Source: Boswellia sacra (taxonomy: Eukaryota; Streptophyta; Magnoliopsida; Sapindales; Burseraceae). Taken from it: a stretch of DNA of 64,000 nucleotides. A program made the position numbers and the translations under genes. Numbering within the stretch: position 1 is the stretch's first letter; the number at the start of each line of letters is the position of its first letter. The stretch is from positions 80,864 through 144,863 of the forward strand of contig SNVD02001164.1 of the NCBI GenBank assembly GCA_013180625.2, read 5' to 3'. Of this stretch, positions 11,691-24,700 are shown piece by piece. Under the pieces are notes generated by a model. It was not told where the DNA came from and did not search any database. It worked only from the letters and a program-made list of their open reading frames with translations.

Positions 11691-14600
11691 ACTTATAAAA
11701 CATATATATTGTCCTACTTGTTAGGGTAATTAATAATTTTTTGTAACCGCTAATGTGTGAAGCTATACTATGTACACCAAGTGTCAACGCATCTTGCTCT
11801 TGTAGACAGATCAGTGCCTCCGGTCATGGGATGGGACGATTTGAAGATTCGGAGATGTCTTCAGTAGTTGCATAAGGAACATTGTTGGCAGGCGATTATG
11901 GTATGGTATTGATTCCATTTGCTTGCATGGCATGTTTTATTCTTTTTCTTGATTTCTCGATGCCACATATGCAGCCTAACTATCGTTAATGTTTCCATGT
12001 TATAAATATTAGTTCTGTTTTGCACAGCACAACTATTAGCGCAAACCAAGTTTCCCTCGTCCCATAACATTCTAATAGAAAGTGTAAATTTATATTGGCA
12101 TTCTAGTATAATACAACACATACTTTCGTGTGATGGACGATAAAGACATCCAAGTTCGTGGAGATATGTTTGATGGGAAAAAATTATTTCCTCTAGTTGT
12201 TCTATGTTCATTGTTATTTGAAGCATTATATATGTTTATGGCAGTCTCATATATTGACATGTGGATTCTATGTTTTTTGGTGTGTCACTTTGGCATAATA
12301 CAGTGAATGTGGCCTTTCGTTTTGCTTCCTTTCGTATCTGACCGCCTGTTTTATGTCATCATTAAATGACAAAAAAGCAATTTTATATATTCAATGATAT
12401 ATTCGGTCATTGCATACCATTTGAAATTGAACAAATGTTCGTAGTATCTTTTGTTGTTGGGCTTCAGATGTTGTTAAATATTATGTTCATAATGTTATAT
12501 TTGACCATGTGTGTGTCACCACAAGAGCTTTCTATCATTCATTACCTTCATATTCGGTAACAAGTCATAACTATATTCCGTTTGTTCTTTCATAGTTTTA
12601 TGCATACCCCCTATTTCACATATTGAACATTGACTTTGTCACATTAAAAAGCTAGTGAATTTCACATATTCATTGCAAACAATATCTCAAGATTCAACAG
12701 GTGCCATACTGCAAAAGCTAGAATATTTAATCAGTATCTTTAGTCGTCAAAACAACTAAGTGGTAATTGTTTTCAAATGTCCTACATAAGTATATTAGCA
12801 GGTCATAATGGCCTGCTAATATAGTACAGTGAATAACTGATTTTATCATTGTTGTTATTTTCAGTATCTGATAGACCGAGGCTTATGTCTCTTTAATTTG
12901 CTACACGAAGAGGAAGAGTTGTAATTTGTTAATTTATATACTTCCCACGTAGCTGGTGTGTACTCTTAGTGTGCTTATCATGATTACCGTCTACCAACTT
13001 AATGATCTGGTGTCGTGGACTCCTTTGTTTAATGTTGATTTTTATTTGGATTTATGGATTACTTATGAAGATATTAGTTATGTGAAAGGTACTAAGAGAA
13101 GACGTTGCATCTGCATATCAAAAAATGAGCATAAATTATAAAAATTTTCAGCTGCTTCGTATTTATTGAGCAATCCCTTACAAGCATTAGCAGTCAATGT
13201 TGTAGTTTCTCTATCCCATGTGAAACGCAGAACCTATATCAGCACTGCTATATATTTAGATTCGTATGCATACAATGATGCAAAAAATTTTAACTGCTTT
13301 AAGTAATGCTTAATACACTATTCTCACAACTAAAATATCTGTCTTCAGAATAAATAGACCTTTCATTTTGGTGGCACCCAATTTATAATCTCTACGACTT
13401 GGGTTTTCTGTCATCACTTTTAAAACATTTTTGATTTCTTAGTACTCTTATATGAAACATTTAATGCAAACGACATTGCTTTCCCTAATGGTTAGCATTT
13501 GAAGCGATCAAGAAATTAACTATCTTCCCCCCATAGGTGTTTGAACTCAACATTAGCCGACGTAGCCAGAATAACAATACATTGAAATATACATATATTT
13601 AACATATCTGCTACATTACACTAACTTGACCAAAGACGAAGATGGTGAATAAATATTATAATTTTGTTTACATTACATAACAATTACAATTTTGTTTTCA
13701 TTGCACCTGCTGCAGAAAATGTCAGCTCAAAAAAATTTAACACACAAAAAAATATAGCAAAAAATGATCTCAAACCCGCGACAGGTTGAGGCAGAGTTCA
13801 CAAGCCACCTATCTAGTACATGATCGTGACATGTTCCATCATTTAACAATATTGATAACCATTTCCTTATTGGCGAGGCATGATGTTCCGCATTTACTTT
13901 CATACTTGCACAAATGCAACAACGACTATTGATTGTAAAACTATGCATGTACAAATCATAATACACAATACTAACATTATCTTATGACACTCCATATAGA
14001 CTTTAAACCAACCTTATAATTACATATTACATTCTCACGAGATACAACTATCTTGACAAACTTATCTAATGACATTACACCTACGTACAGGTACCAACAA
14101 CATGGCCTTGGCTTTAACGTCAGACTTTTTTAATGTTATCCTCTTCTTTAATTTATTATTATCCTTATTCATTTTTTACTTGTTTAATTTCAATGCAGCA
14201 AACCAATTTGCTGTCCACCTTTAACTCCCTACACCCATTCCGCTACGTAAAAGACCAATTCCATCCTATCTATAACGACCCTACCTGCTGATAACTATCT
14301 TCTCCATTCGCCAATTCATTTTTGGGACCTACATGGTTTGTGTTTATCTCGAAGTGGTTGTTGCAACCATTGTATTACAAATGCCCCCATGGTTCCACTG
14401 TTGAGTTACAACATTCCCACTTTTAAGCACATTCTGACTCTTTTCCTATTTATGAAGAACTTGGCCTTCACATTGAAATGCAAATAATAATGTTACATAC
14501 ACTGCAAAAATATTAAAATACATCACTGATGGCACCTACCTCTATTACGTCCATACCCAATCCAGCATCAAGAAGTTAGTGGCGTTCTCAGTCAAGCATT

Positions 14601-15090
14601 TCACATCCGTTTGCATTCTCTGCCATTTCAAAAGCTTATAATTATTCTTCCCACGAACACCCCCAATTTATCTATCATAATAATCATAACATTAGTGGTG
14701 TTACATAACTTATACACCTTACGACACATAAGAGCTATTAACTCCAAAAAACAGGTAGATATCAACAAGTAATTTGGATAACTGTTCACTTCTATTCGCA
14801 ACTGAAGTTTAAGTCCCACGATATGTTTTCAGAATGCGAGTTTAAATTACATTAAAGTTGATCGTTTGCTAATATACTTACATATTTTGCTGGTTACAGC
14901 AACCCATGAAGTCATAAAAGGGAATTTGTTCCAGAAAGTCAACATTATTTGACGCTTCCTATGGTATTTTGTCCATTTTCCAAACTGAAAATTTGTCATC
15001 CATCTTCGTTGCGCACATGTGGTTGTATGTATTATGAGTCCCTGTCGTGAGAACACCAACCTTATTTTCTCCAAAAGTCGACGTGGACAA
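11691..15090. other. Intergenic remnant between Ulp1-like copy 1 and the transposase
   Basis: A segment near 11825-11850 (MGWDDLKIRR) may be the next piece of Ulp1-like copy 1. Beyond it no gene is supported. Strand bias switches near 13.3-14 kb from G-rich to C-rich on the plus strand. Open frames at 11861-12226 and 13727-13966 show no family signature. Confidence 0.4.
12791..12823. repeat. Short perfect foldback
   Basis: Two 12-base perfect inverted arms (TATATTAGCAGG and CCTGCTAATATA) surround a 9-base loop. No coding context; purpose unknown. Confidence 0.7.
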
Positions 15091-15096
15091 ATCCTT

Positions 15097-17310
15097 ACCA
15101 TGTACACCACTCTTCTTGACAGAGTTCGATTTCCACCACTGTTGACCCATTCTTTGCATTACAAGTTGTTTTTGTATGCCTGACTTTCCTACAATATCCA
15201 CACTTGTGTCTTTTTTTTCTTCTTAACAACTCTTTCAGGTCTCTATATTCTTTTCCTGTTAACCTTCGGTGGGTCCTTGACCTTTTCCTGATCCTTACAA
15301 CCCTTATGTCCTTCCACATCCCTTTTCTCTCCCTCCTCTATGAGCATCTGTGCCCGTATTGTCATTCTATGTATACATTCCAATGCCTCCTTGTATCCTG
15401 CATCGCTCTGGGATGCGAATTGCCATATCCTCTTACTTGCTACCGCCAATGCTCCAATTCTTGACATTTTGTTTCCTCCCATGGTTGATTTAAGTTCTTG
15501 GACGGCCAATTGTATTTCAACTTAGCTGTCTTCATCCACCATTGCAATATCATGAACTGTGGGATATATCCCACATGTTCTCCCTTCATGACACAGAATA
15601 TATGGCGACATGGTATCCCTGTCTTTTCCATCGCCTTGCAAGAGCACTCCATTTTATCGTTCAGTTGGTGGAATACGATAGACCACGTCCTGTCTCTATC
15701 TTGGAATTTTCCAATGTCGTACACTACACCACCTACATTAACCACTTTCTCATTCATAATTAGCTGAGCCCCATCACTTATCTCCTTATGTACAAAGCGA
15801 AACACGTCGTTTGTATACAACTTGCGTGCTTTATCCTCATACCGCTGTAGATGCATTTGTAGTATGGGTTCATTATAATCACTATCAAAGTTATCTTTGG
15901 CCTCAGTATTCCTCGTTTTATCCACTGCCCTTTCCACTTGGCGAATGAACTCTAGCAATAAGAAATCATTTGTAACATAACGGTTGACAAAGGCATTAAG
16001 CTCTCACACCTCTGTGTACTCTGCATACCACCAAAAAAAGTTGTTTCTGAGGTATGCTTTAGCCCATAATGTCCTCTCCTTTTACAACTTTTGACACTAT
16101 GCATTTCCCTGCAACCATTTTTTCTCCAATAAATTCTTCCACCTACCTTCAAACTCTACAATTGTTACATTCACACCCATTAATCTGGCAAGCTTTTCTA
16201 TGAATATCACATCACGTACCTGCGTTGTTGCATTTCTATCCAAGTGCCAGCAACAAAGGCGGTTTTTCGCCTAGGACATAACATTTTTTATTACCCTCAT
16301 CATTGACTTATCACCATCGGTAATTACTCCAATAGGTTGCTTGTTGTTCATTGCTTTGACGATTGTCATTAGCAACCATGTATATGTTTCCACAGTCTCA
16401 TCCTGAAGTAACCCAACTATAAACAAATTCGTTTTAATGTGGTGGTTAATACCAACAAACATGACCATTGGCTTCATGTATTTATTTGTCTTATACGTTG
16501 CATCAAATGCCAGCACATCACCAAATACTTGATAATCAGCCTGAGCTTTACTGTCACTCCAAAACAAATCTGCCATCCTATTGTCCTAGTCAATCTTGTA
16601 TGTGAAGATTAGTCCCAGGTTAGCCTTCTTTCTGGCGTCAATGTAATAGAGTAATGCCTGAGCATCACCTGTTATTTCTGCTTTCCTTCTTTCTTTGTCC
16701 ATTTTATTCTACAAATCCTTCTTCGTAAACCCAACATTGTCATACCCGTTAGCCATTGCCACCATGTATTCCGTTGCATTTGATGTCTTCACTCCCACCT
16801 GTCTGAACCCTTTACCAAATGCGACATCTTTCTCTTCCACTTTCCTATTTGACCGTAAAAACTGTAGTTGATAGGAACACAACAACGTGTGAGCATGTAT
16901 GTCATTAAACTCCATCACCCCCTACTTCCTACATTTCTTATCCAGCTTCACCTGAAATGCTGCCCTATAATGCACACATGTTAGGCCCTTGGGTTCTCGC
17001 ACTCTATTTGCCCTACTTATCCATTTTTCTCGCCTAAATCCTTCTTTTGCACATACCCACCTCTGTCCGATGTAGTTTCCAGCATTGTCTCTGCGAATCA
17101 CATCCTTTTTAACACTCAACTCGATTTTACGTGCATGCTTCATATAGTAATCCTCAGCTTCTTGTAACGTGTCAAACCAGCACATACGAAATCCCTCCTC
17201 GCCTTCTAACTTACGAACACCTTCATATTTCTGCCTTTCGCAACCAAATTTCTCTCATTTTTGTACGTCGTCATTAGGATCTGCTTCTCTGTCCATGTTG
17301 TCGTCACCAT
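15097..17310 (-). pseudogene. Broken MULE transposase, FAR1-related, with SWIM and CCHC fingers
   Basis: Minus-strand segments give a full FAR1/MuDR-type domain order. A FAR1-type DNA-binding region lies at 16922-17185 (FDTLQEAEDYYMKHARK). The MULE DDE domain spans about 16000-16576, with Asp in LAFDATYKTNKY (codon near 16504), Asp in VITDGDKSM (near 16318) and Glu in STQRCES (near 16005). A SWIM zinc finger CSCKAMEKTGIPCRHIF is near 15600-15646, and a C-terminal CCHC knuckle CGYCRKVRHTKTTC near 15161-15202. D-D and D-E spacings of about 62 and 104 residues suit the family. The frame is broken by stops near 16920, 16710, 16575, 16270, 15955, 15440 and 15320 and by a shift within the catalytic region, so no transposase is made. 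The first ATG is uncertain. I cannot assign its terminal inverted repeats. Confidence 0.88.
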
Positions 17311-19509
17311 TTTCCCCTCTTTGAGCTGCGTGGATGCTCCCTTCCTTTATTTTCCCTCCCATCCGGCCAAACCCATCTATCTACCCACGCGTCTCCCCAA
17401 CCTCTTCCTTGTCAGACATCCCCACCTACCCTTCATTATAATTTTGAAACACACTACACCCTCTCTCAATCCACATGTATCTCCCAATTTGAATGTCATA
17501 AATTTATAATATCATCCCCACTTATATAGTGATACATCAGGTCCCTCACTTCAGCACTATATTCCGCAAATCTTCCACTTTTGTTGCAGTAGTAGGCCTC
17601 AACTTGAGCACTTTCTTTCTGACAATTGCATTACTGTTCAAAAACATTTGCTATTTCAGCCTCTACGCCTGCAAGCAAGGACCCTACTTTACTAACATTC
17701 CAGTAATACACACTTGCTCGAAGTTTCCTCTTGTTTGTACTAACGCAATCCACGCAACATACTATGTAATATAGAACAAATACATTTATACCCTAACCCA
17801 CAAATTTTTATTTTCCCTCTATTTCGTAATAACCCCCCTTCCATTTTCCCGCCATTAGCCTAATATTTGCCACTGTTTGGCTACTGCTACGTCCTCTATT
17901 TCTCATGAGTCAATAATTCCTTGTTTGAATGGTTCAGCTTTAATTGAGGTGGCATACTCTTCAGCAAATACAATATAGTCACATCTGAGTAGATTACCCC
18001 GATATGACCTAGTCTACCCTCAGACGTTTTCATTTCATACCTCGGCCCACACACCTTTTCACATGTTGATAACGATTTTGTCCAACTCCCCTCAATTTCC
18101 TTCCACTCTGGGCCCGATAAGCCTTTACTATTGCCTCTCCAAGTCCCTCATTCAAATTCATACATTAGTAACATTGACGATGGGCCTCGACCAATTCCTT
18201 TACGAGAAGAACATTTATCGTCATTGTATCAACCCAAAGGCTTTGTATTGGACCTATTGTTTCGGTGGTCCCAGCTACAAATTTGTTACAAAATTTGCAT
18301 ATCATTACACTAGATGTAGACAATTCCGAGCCTATATAGCATATCTTCATTTAGTGCTATCTACGCCAGTATTATGGTGCACATTCCACTGCATAAAGGT
18401 TTTCCTCAAACAGCCCTGCCCAACTAACCCATGCAAAAATATATCTCTCTCCTCATTAAATATTCCAATAAATTCCTTTAAACAATTCACATTTATCGTC
18501 TTACTGTCTAAATACCCTAAATTAAATTTTCTTTTTCTGCAAATTGCATAGCAGTAGTGTATCTTCTACTTCTTGGGCATGTTGTGGGTTGTCAAAATCT
18601 CCAACAATCCATCACATGGGATGATCCATTGAATAATGAGGTGACATGAGAAACTGAGGTTGGATTGGTAGGATGTGTTTGAAGCGACAGTTTCACTGCT
18701 TACTTAAGATTGTGGGACATACATTGGCTTGCTATATAAGTTGCTTCTATTAATGTTAAAATCGTGGTCTGATATTTCCTTTTCCAACCTTTCATTGACT
18801 GCTGTAATCTAGCTTTATCCATCAAATTTTTCAATCTTTGGGTGTTACACACTGTTGTAGTTTGGCATTGGGCGGGCAAGAAATCATCGTGCGAAGAAAC
18901 ATAACGATGTGGGTGTTTATATCCGCTCAACTATGCTTGTTAATTGTTTCAATTTGTTTAAGATCAGGATGCCCAAATTTCTTAGTTCAAATATAAAACT
19001 TATGGCCCAACACTGTTACATACACTCTCACCCTCTTTTATTCTCTTACCTTATATTTTTCTTTTTTCCCGCTTTTTTCTTTTAAACTCTATAGATGGAT
19101 GCTGCTCAGTTTTTTTTGCGCTTCTCATTCAAGTGTCTTAGTTACTAACAAAAGACTTAAACATCATTTTAAACTTGCAACGTACTCATAGACGATTTCA
19201 TCCTTATCGATACTCCAAAGGATATATTATTGCACTTTATAATTAAACATGTTTGACAAATAGCTTTTCCCTCAATGTCGATTAATAAGATCTTCTGCAA
19301 CATTTTTTGTTAAGGCCTTCACTTTGGTAACTAACAAATTACAAAATTTCATTGACAATTTAATAAGTTATATCAATTTTCAAACCCTTTTAAGCAATTT
19401 TGTTAATAATCTTTTCCACGTTCAATATTATTTAAATTCGCATTGTTAACTCAATAATGCTGGAGTAAACCTCTTCAAGAATAAGCACACATGGGTTTAT
19501 TTAAGGAGT
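17311..19509. other. C-rich remnant upstream of the transposase
   Basis: No gene is firmly supported. On the minus strand 18165-18350 reads coding-like, including SLWVDTMTINVLL, which could be the Trp-Val-Asp/Ile-Asn region of another Ulp1-like protein, but the similarity is short. Open frames on the plus strand (18063-18551) lack motifs. Confidence 0.35.
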
Positions 19510-19539
19510 TGTGTTAACATGTGCCCACATGTTAACACA
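19510..19539. repeat. Perfect palindrome with 14-base arms
   Basis: TGTGTTAACATGTG and its exact inverse CACATGTTAACACA are separated only by CC. The structure would extrude as a hairpin. It lies 70 bases from a second perfect foldback (19610-19651). Confidence 0.8.
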
Positions 19540-19609
19540 TGGAAAAGTTTGTATTCTGATTCAATAGGTATTACCTTTTTTCAAAATTTGTGTTCATCAT
19601 TGCAAATGA

Positions 19610-19651
19610 ATGAAAATGTGTGTATTTAAACAAAAATACACACATTTTCAT
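19610..19651. repeat. Perfect foldback with 18-base arms
   Basis: Arms ATGAAAATGTGTGTATTT and AAATACACACATTTTCAT are exact inverse complements around a 6-base loop. The neighbouring 19510-19539 palindrome makes a two-hairpin cluster beside the end of the RNase H1-N-like gene. Confidence 0.8.
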
Positions 19652-19736
19652 AGTTTATCATGTAAAGATATAGGGCATGTGTCAAGGCCAACCTTATTTA
19701 AATTACATGAATACACAAATTATGTTGCTTATAAGT

Positions 19737-21742
19737 TTAGTTGACAACGTAGTCATGTAAACTAATGGAATCGAAACTCCCTCCCATGAATTCTCCTATA
19801 TCTTTATAACCCACCAAATGGGCCCGAACCTTAGAAACTGCATCATGTATGTGGCTTGCAATTACGCCAATTCTTTTGGAAATTTCTTTACTTAATAATG
19901 GACTTACTATTCCTATTTTAGTGCCCGTAATTTGAATCCCAATTGCGGCAGTAGGAAGCCTTAAAAATTGCATCATCTATGCGGCTTGCAATTACGCCAA
20001 TTCTTTTGGAAATTTCTTTACTTAATAATGGACTTACTATTCCTATTTTAGTGCTCGTAATTTGAATCCCAATTGCGGCAGTAGGAAGCCTTAAAAAAAA
20101 AAGATTATAAAATGAATAATTATAAGTTAAGTCAACATTTTACCATCAATCACAAGTTCATATACCTCATCAAATAGACCTTAATTGGTGATAACATGCT
20201 AACACATGACATCTTCAGTGCCATAGGGCCAGAACAAATAAGTGTGCTAGACTGGGAAGCATGATGTTCGTAAGTATTTCGCCATTATGTATTATCCCTA
20301 ATAACTAATTACTAATTAACCCCCATTATTATATACAGCTTAATTACCTCAGTCCCCTGTCTTTACTTGGCTATTACTCTAAATTCATTGACTCGTTGTA
20401 CTTATTTAACCACTGGGAGGCACCATTTTATTGTTTCTCATTTAACAATTATCTAATATATGTACACCTGCTGAAATGTTTGCACCGTCCTTGGCGTTCA
20501 AATAATAAGTCCAATTTAAATAACTCCCACCTATTACCTAAAGTTGTTATAGCATTTAACGATCTTTACATCACAAGCTACAGAATCACATAAAATTCGC
20601 CGCTTAGATTTATTGCAACAGTCCTATTGTGGCATCCATGGTGTACCATATACCCTATAACCAAAGAAACATCATTTGTACACTACTTGTGTGGCATTTT
20701 CCCTATTCTAGATTTTCATAACTTGCATTGCGTCATCATGTAGGGATAACCACAAACATGTAGCACCTTTTACGTTACCGTTTACTCATATTGTGGGTAA
20801 CTGGTGATATAATACATTAACTCGCCACTAGCAAGTATACGGTCTTTCCACCATATCTTTGCAATTTCTTACTGTGTCCTTATTTGAAAGTTAGATTTCG
20901 TTGCTCTACTTCTCGCCTGAGGGGCCATAAATTTTGCTGATATCCTTAGCCAGCGACATATATGCCTCCCTAACATTTTTAGCATGTTGTGTACAAATGG
21001 CGTTCAACTCCCCTTGGAACTCTAGTAATCTTTCTTCCAACCCCATATTGGCTTCACTATGTTTCCCACTCCTCTCTGCATTCCCATGTACATGATGTCC
21101 TCCACTCTTGACAATGTCCGCTGCACCCACACATTGTATGAAACAACTAGGTGGGAAAATTATGTCCATAAGGGAACCTCATTGTGGCTACCGACCGTGT
21201 ATCCCTACAGACAAAATACATGCCCAATAATTTTAATATAGACATGCTTCTTACCCCATTCATTAACATGCACCTACGACGAATGCCTACGGGAAAAATA
21301 CTATATAATTTTATCACTTATTTCAACACTTATGCATCCTTGACAACAGCAAGTGGGAAAATTTGTTTATATATATGACAATAAATTTGTCTTTTATTGT
21401 AAAACTCATTAACATACTTGTAGTTGGGTTAGACGAACTCCCACTGTCGGTCGGTGCTATACACAGAGCTTTTTACTCTTCTCTAACTTTTTCACTTCCA
21501 GCTTACCTCCGTCGATATTCCACAAATGCCTTTTTCGCTTCATTTTTGCATTTAAATGACTTGTGTTTAGCGTTCAGGTACCTATCCACTTGCTCCCTTG
21601 CCTCCTCCCAGGTGTCATATATACCAGTTTCCTTACCCTTGAAGACAATGTATGATTTCCCGTACCAACGTACATACGAGTTACTGAAATTTGTTAACTG
21701 AACGTATATCATTTGTAGCAACAACAATGGTAACCATAACAA
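19737..21742 (-). pseudogene. Gene remnant with RNase H1 N-terminal (viroplasmin-type) domain
   Basis: The minus-strand segment 21503-21680 reads YIVFKGKETGIYDTWEEAR, then QVDRYLNAKHKSFK and a final EAKKAFVEY. This is the signature of the RNase H1 N-terminal/viroplasmin fold, which binds RNA-DNA hybrid or dsRNA. Downstream pieces on the same strand are 20906-21169 (MGLEERLLEFQGELNAI, probably helical) and 19737-19976, which repeats at 19961-20090. The pieces are separated by stops and may be exons or a decayed gene. No RNase H catalytic domain is visible. Plants have stand-alone proteins with this domain, some within transposons; its position among MULE remnants suggests capture, which is inference. 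Confidence 0.5.
19831..20090. repeat. Two-copy tandem duplication, 130-bp unit
   Basis: Units 19831-19960 and 19961-20090 are in perfect 130-bp register and differ at only about half a dozen positions. The second unit ends in an A-run. On the minus strand each unit can encode LPTAAIGIQIT-x-TKIGIVSPLL. Because 130 is not a multiple of 3, the duplication shifts frame. Confidence 0.85.
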
Positions 21743-24700
21743 TATGTCCGAAGATCTTATAATGGCGTTGGTTGCCCTCCTCCCAGTTGACCGTCGACCT
21801 GGTTTGTAGGTGAAACCTTATTGAATATGTGTTGAAGGCTATCCAATTACGAATCTGACCATCTATTCATGTGTACCCTGTGTTCTTATTTGGTCAATGT
21901 AGAGGCTGCGAAATATTCTGCTCTCTATTGTTTACCCCTCGAGCTTATCCTCTTATTCCTTCACATTACTCGATAAAGTTTCCTATAGGGGAATATTTCA
22001 AGTTACCTACAATGCACTATAGCTGCAGTAAACAATGGTACACATTCCCTTATATGCTATCTCGCAGACACCATTCTTTGTGCTTAGTTGTAACTGTTGA
22101 CTTGCACCTTATTCACTTCCATCGGTCGATATGAACCGCACTAAAACTTAAACAATGAGATGCCCTAACCACACAAGTAGGTTAGACATGTAGTGCATAT
22201 CTCCATGTGATGCAGTGCATTTGTTTCATTTTGTCAGTTATTATGTTTTTTAAAAACGAATACTTGGTGCCATTTTTTTCCTTCATTATTTAGTAGTCAA
22301 CACCAACACCTAATACAATGTGACCAAAGGACACCCCTAACTTGCTGCTGTTTCCTTTTCAATTACATGACACACATCCCCGTTAGCTGTTATATCTATT
22401 ATGGGTATAAACGTTGTCTATGCATATTTGCCCGGTCAGATTTACCTTGTTTGTGTAAAGCTTACTGACACTGAATTCAATTCACGAGTTTTTATCGTTT
22501 ATCATCGCCCCTCTAGATCACCTACTGCATGGATAAAGCATCCACTCAACTTGTGCAACCTGGTTGTTGAATATGCATATAGGTTGTTTTCTCCCTTGTC
22601 TTAACAAACCAAGGAAAGGTAGTTGCCTTGATGAATACTGGTGTATTTGGCCATTTTACTCCTGCCATGCTTGAGGTTGCCCGGGCGAAAAAGCTTATGT
22701 ACCACTAACCTCCGTTATTCCCTCCCTTGAAACCATTTCACAGGTTTGTAAATTAAATTATTGTATGTGGCTATTGAAAACAGTCACCATGACAACGTCT
22801 AACAAAGTTCTTCTAATTTTGCAAACGCTAAATTTTGCCTTGACTTGGTTCGCCATGTTATTCAACTTTAACATTTTACCCAAACTCTAATCCCCATTGT
22901 TCCAAACCTTAACTACATAGTGGGTATAAATACAAGCACTTAAACCCTTTACCATGAACATTAGCAAAGTGGGATTGAATAGAAATTGGAAGGAATACAG
23001 TTTTTTTACTTCTTTTTTCCCCTGTCTGTAATCGAACTCATATAGTGTGTTTCTGACATAAACCCTTCATTCCATATTGCATTTTAAATTCTACACGCAT
23101 TTACAATTGGTTGCCCTAGATAGTGGAATCAAAAGCTGGCCCATAGAACGAGTTCTACCTTTGTAAAAATGTTGCCTTCTTAACGGCCATAAATCCTGTT
23201 TGCCACATTGAAATTATTTCGCTCATTGTCCCCATTTGCGTGCACTGAGGTATTTAAATATTGCAAGGTGTAGGGTCATAAATATATTTCCATTCATACG
23301 GACGTCCCATAGGGTCAGCATCCTAATCACTAGAGGTGGACAATATTGCTTGCACCATATCATGTTACAGTATTATCACAACCGTTATGGTATGCTCATT
23401 TGTTTACATTTGCAAAATAACACAAACATAGATGCACACCCAAATACAGAAATGTATCCGTACTATACACAATGATCTCCAGTGCCTTCCCTCAACACTG
23501 CAGACTTGGAGTCCAAATCAAAATAATAAGAAACTGAAATATATGTAACTGACGCTACATATTTCATAATAATCACTTGTTTACACTTCAAACATGGTAA
23601 ACGTTGTATAACTCCTAATTCGAGCTCTAGTACTGTAAGCGTTTGTCATATATATTATGTATATTATACTTCTCCAATGCCTTATTCACAGCCTGCATGC
23701 CATAAATTCAAATACATTTGTTCATTTATCAGCATAAGTGTTGCCAAAAGTGAACACAACACGGTTTAACTGCCCATATTCACTAACCTAATAACTAATA
23801 AGTATACAAAATCTTACGTTTATTATCACAAACCTTTTTATCCTTAAACAGATTAGATTTCACACATTCTCAACGGTTTGAGGAAAGTGAGAACGTGACC
23901 ATTATTAGAATACTATGTCTCATTATCATTTACTATATTGAGCAATATGTCCAAATGTTTGAACATATTAATGTCTATGTTAGTTATCTTAACCACTTTA
24001 CATGTGTCACGAACCTAAACCAAACAATCTATCTTGTTAGGATATGAGTCCTACAATTGTTGTTCATTAAAACATAAGTTGCCTTTCAAATAGCATATAT
24101 AGGATGTTCAAACAATATGATTCAATATAATGGTCAAAACATCCATCTTACCTCGACAGTGTGACGTATAAGAAATGACCCTACAATTAAGGTTGTCTGT
24201 GTAGACATTCCATGTTTTGTGTTAGTTTTCATTGTGCAAGATAGGGGATGATACATGCATTCACCCCTATAACGCACTGGTTTCCCAGTTGCTGTCATCA
24301 ACATCATAGAAGGCCTACAATAGTAGTGTATTGGCATCAGTGTAAATCTCTTTTTTCAGGTAGGATGATATGTTTCCTGAGCTTGCCTGGTAGACATATT
24401 ATATCCTCAAATATTATTTTTCCTCTCCAACATCTCACTGGAACAACGTAACAACTTGTACTGTTTCACGGCCACATGGCTTGCATGACCCATTACTCCC
24501 ATGCATCTTACCTTAAGATATCTAAGCTACATAATGAATGCAGAACTGTAGACCGTGGATCGAACTGATGCTTTGCATATAGACAATCGTGTCAGCGATA
24601 TTTAAGCGTCAAAGTCATTGCCTTACTTCATGTACCACTTAATGTTGATCAACTTACTGTGAACAATATAGGTAACCAGAAAGTAAACTGTTATTAAAGT

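Noticed and set aside
18063..18551. 162-codon plus-strand open frame
   Set aside because: C-rich plus strand opposite minus-strand remnants; Cys/Tyr/His-rich without pattern.
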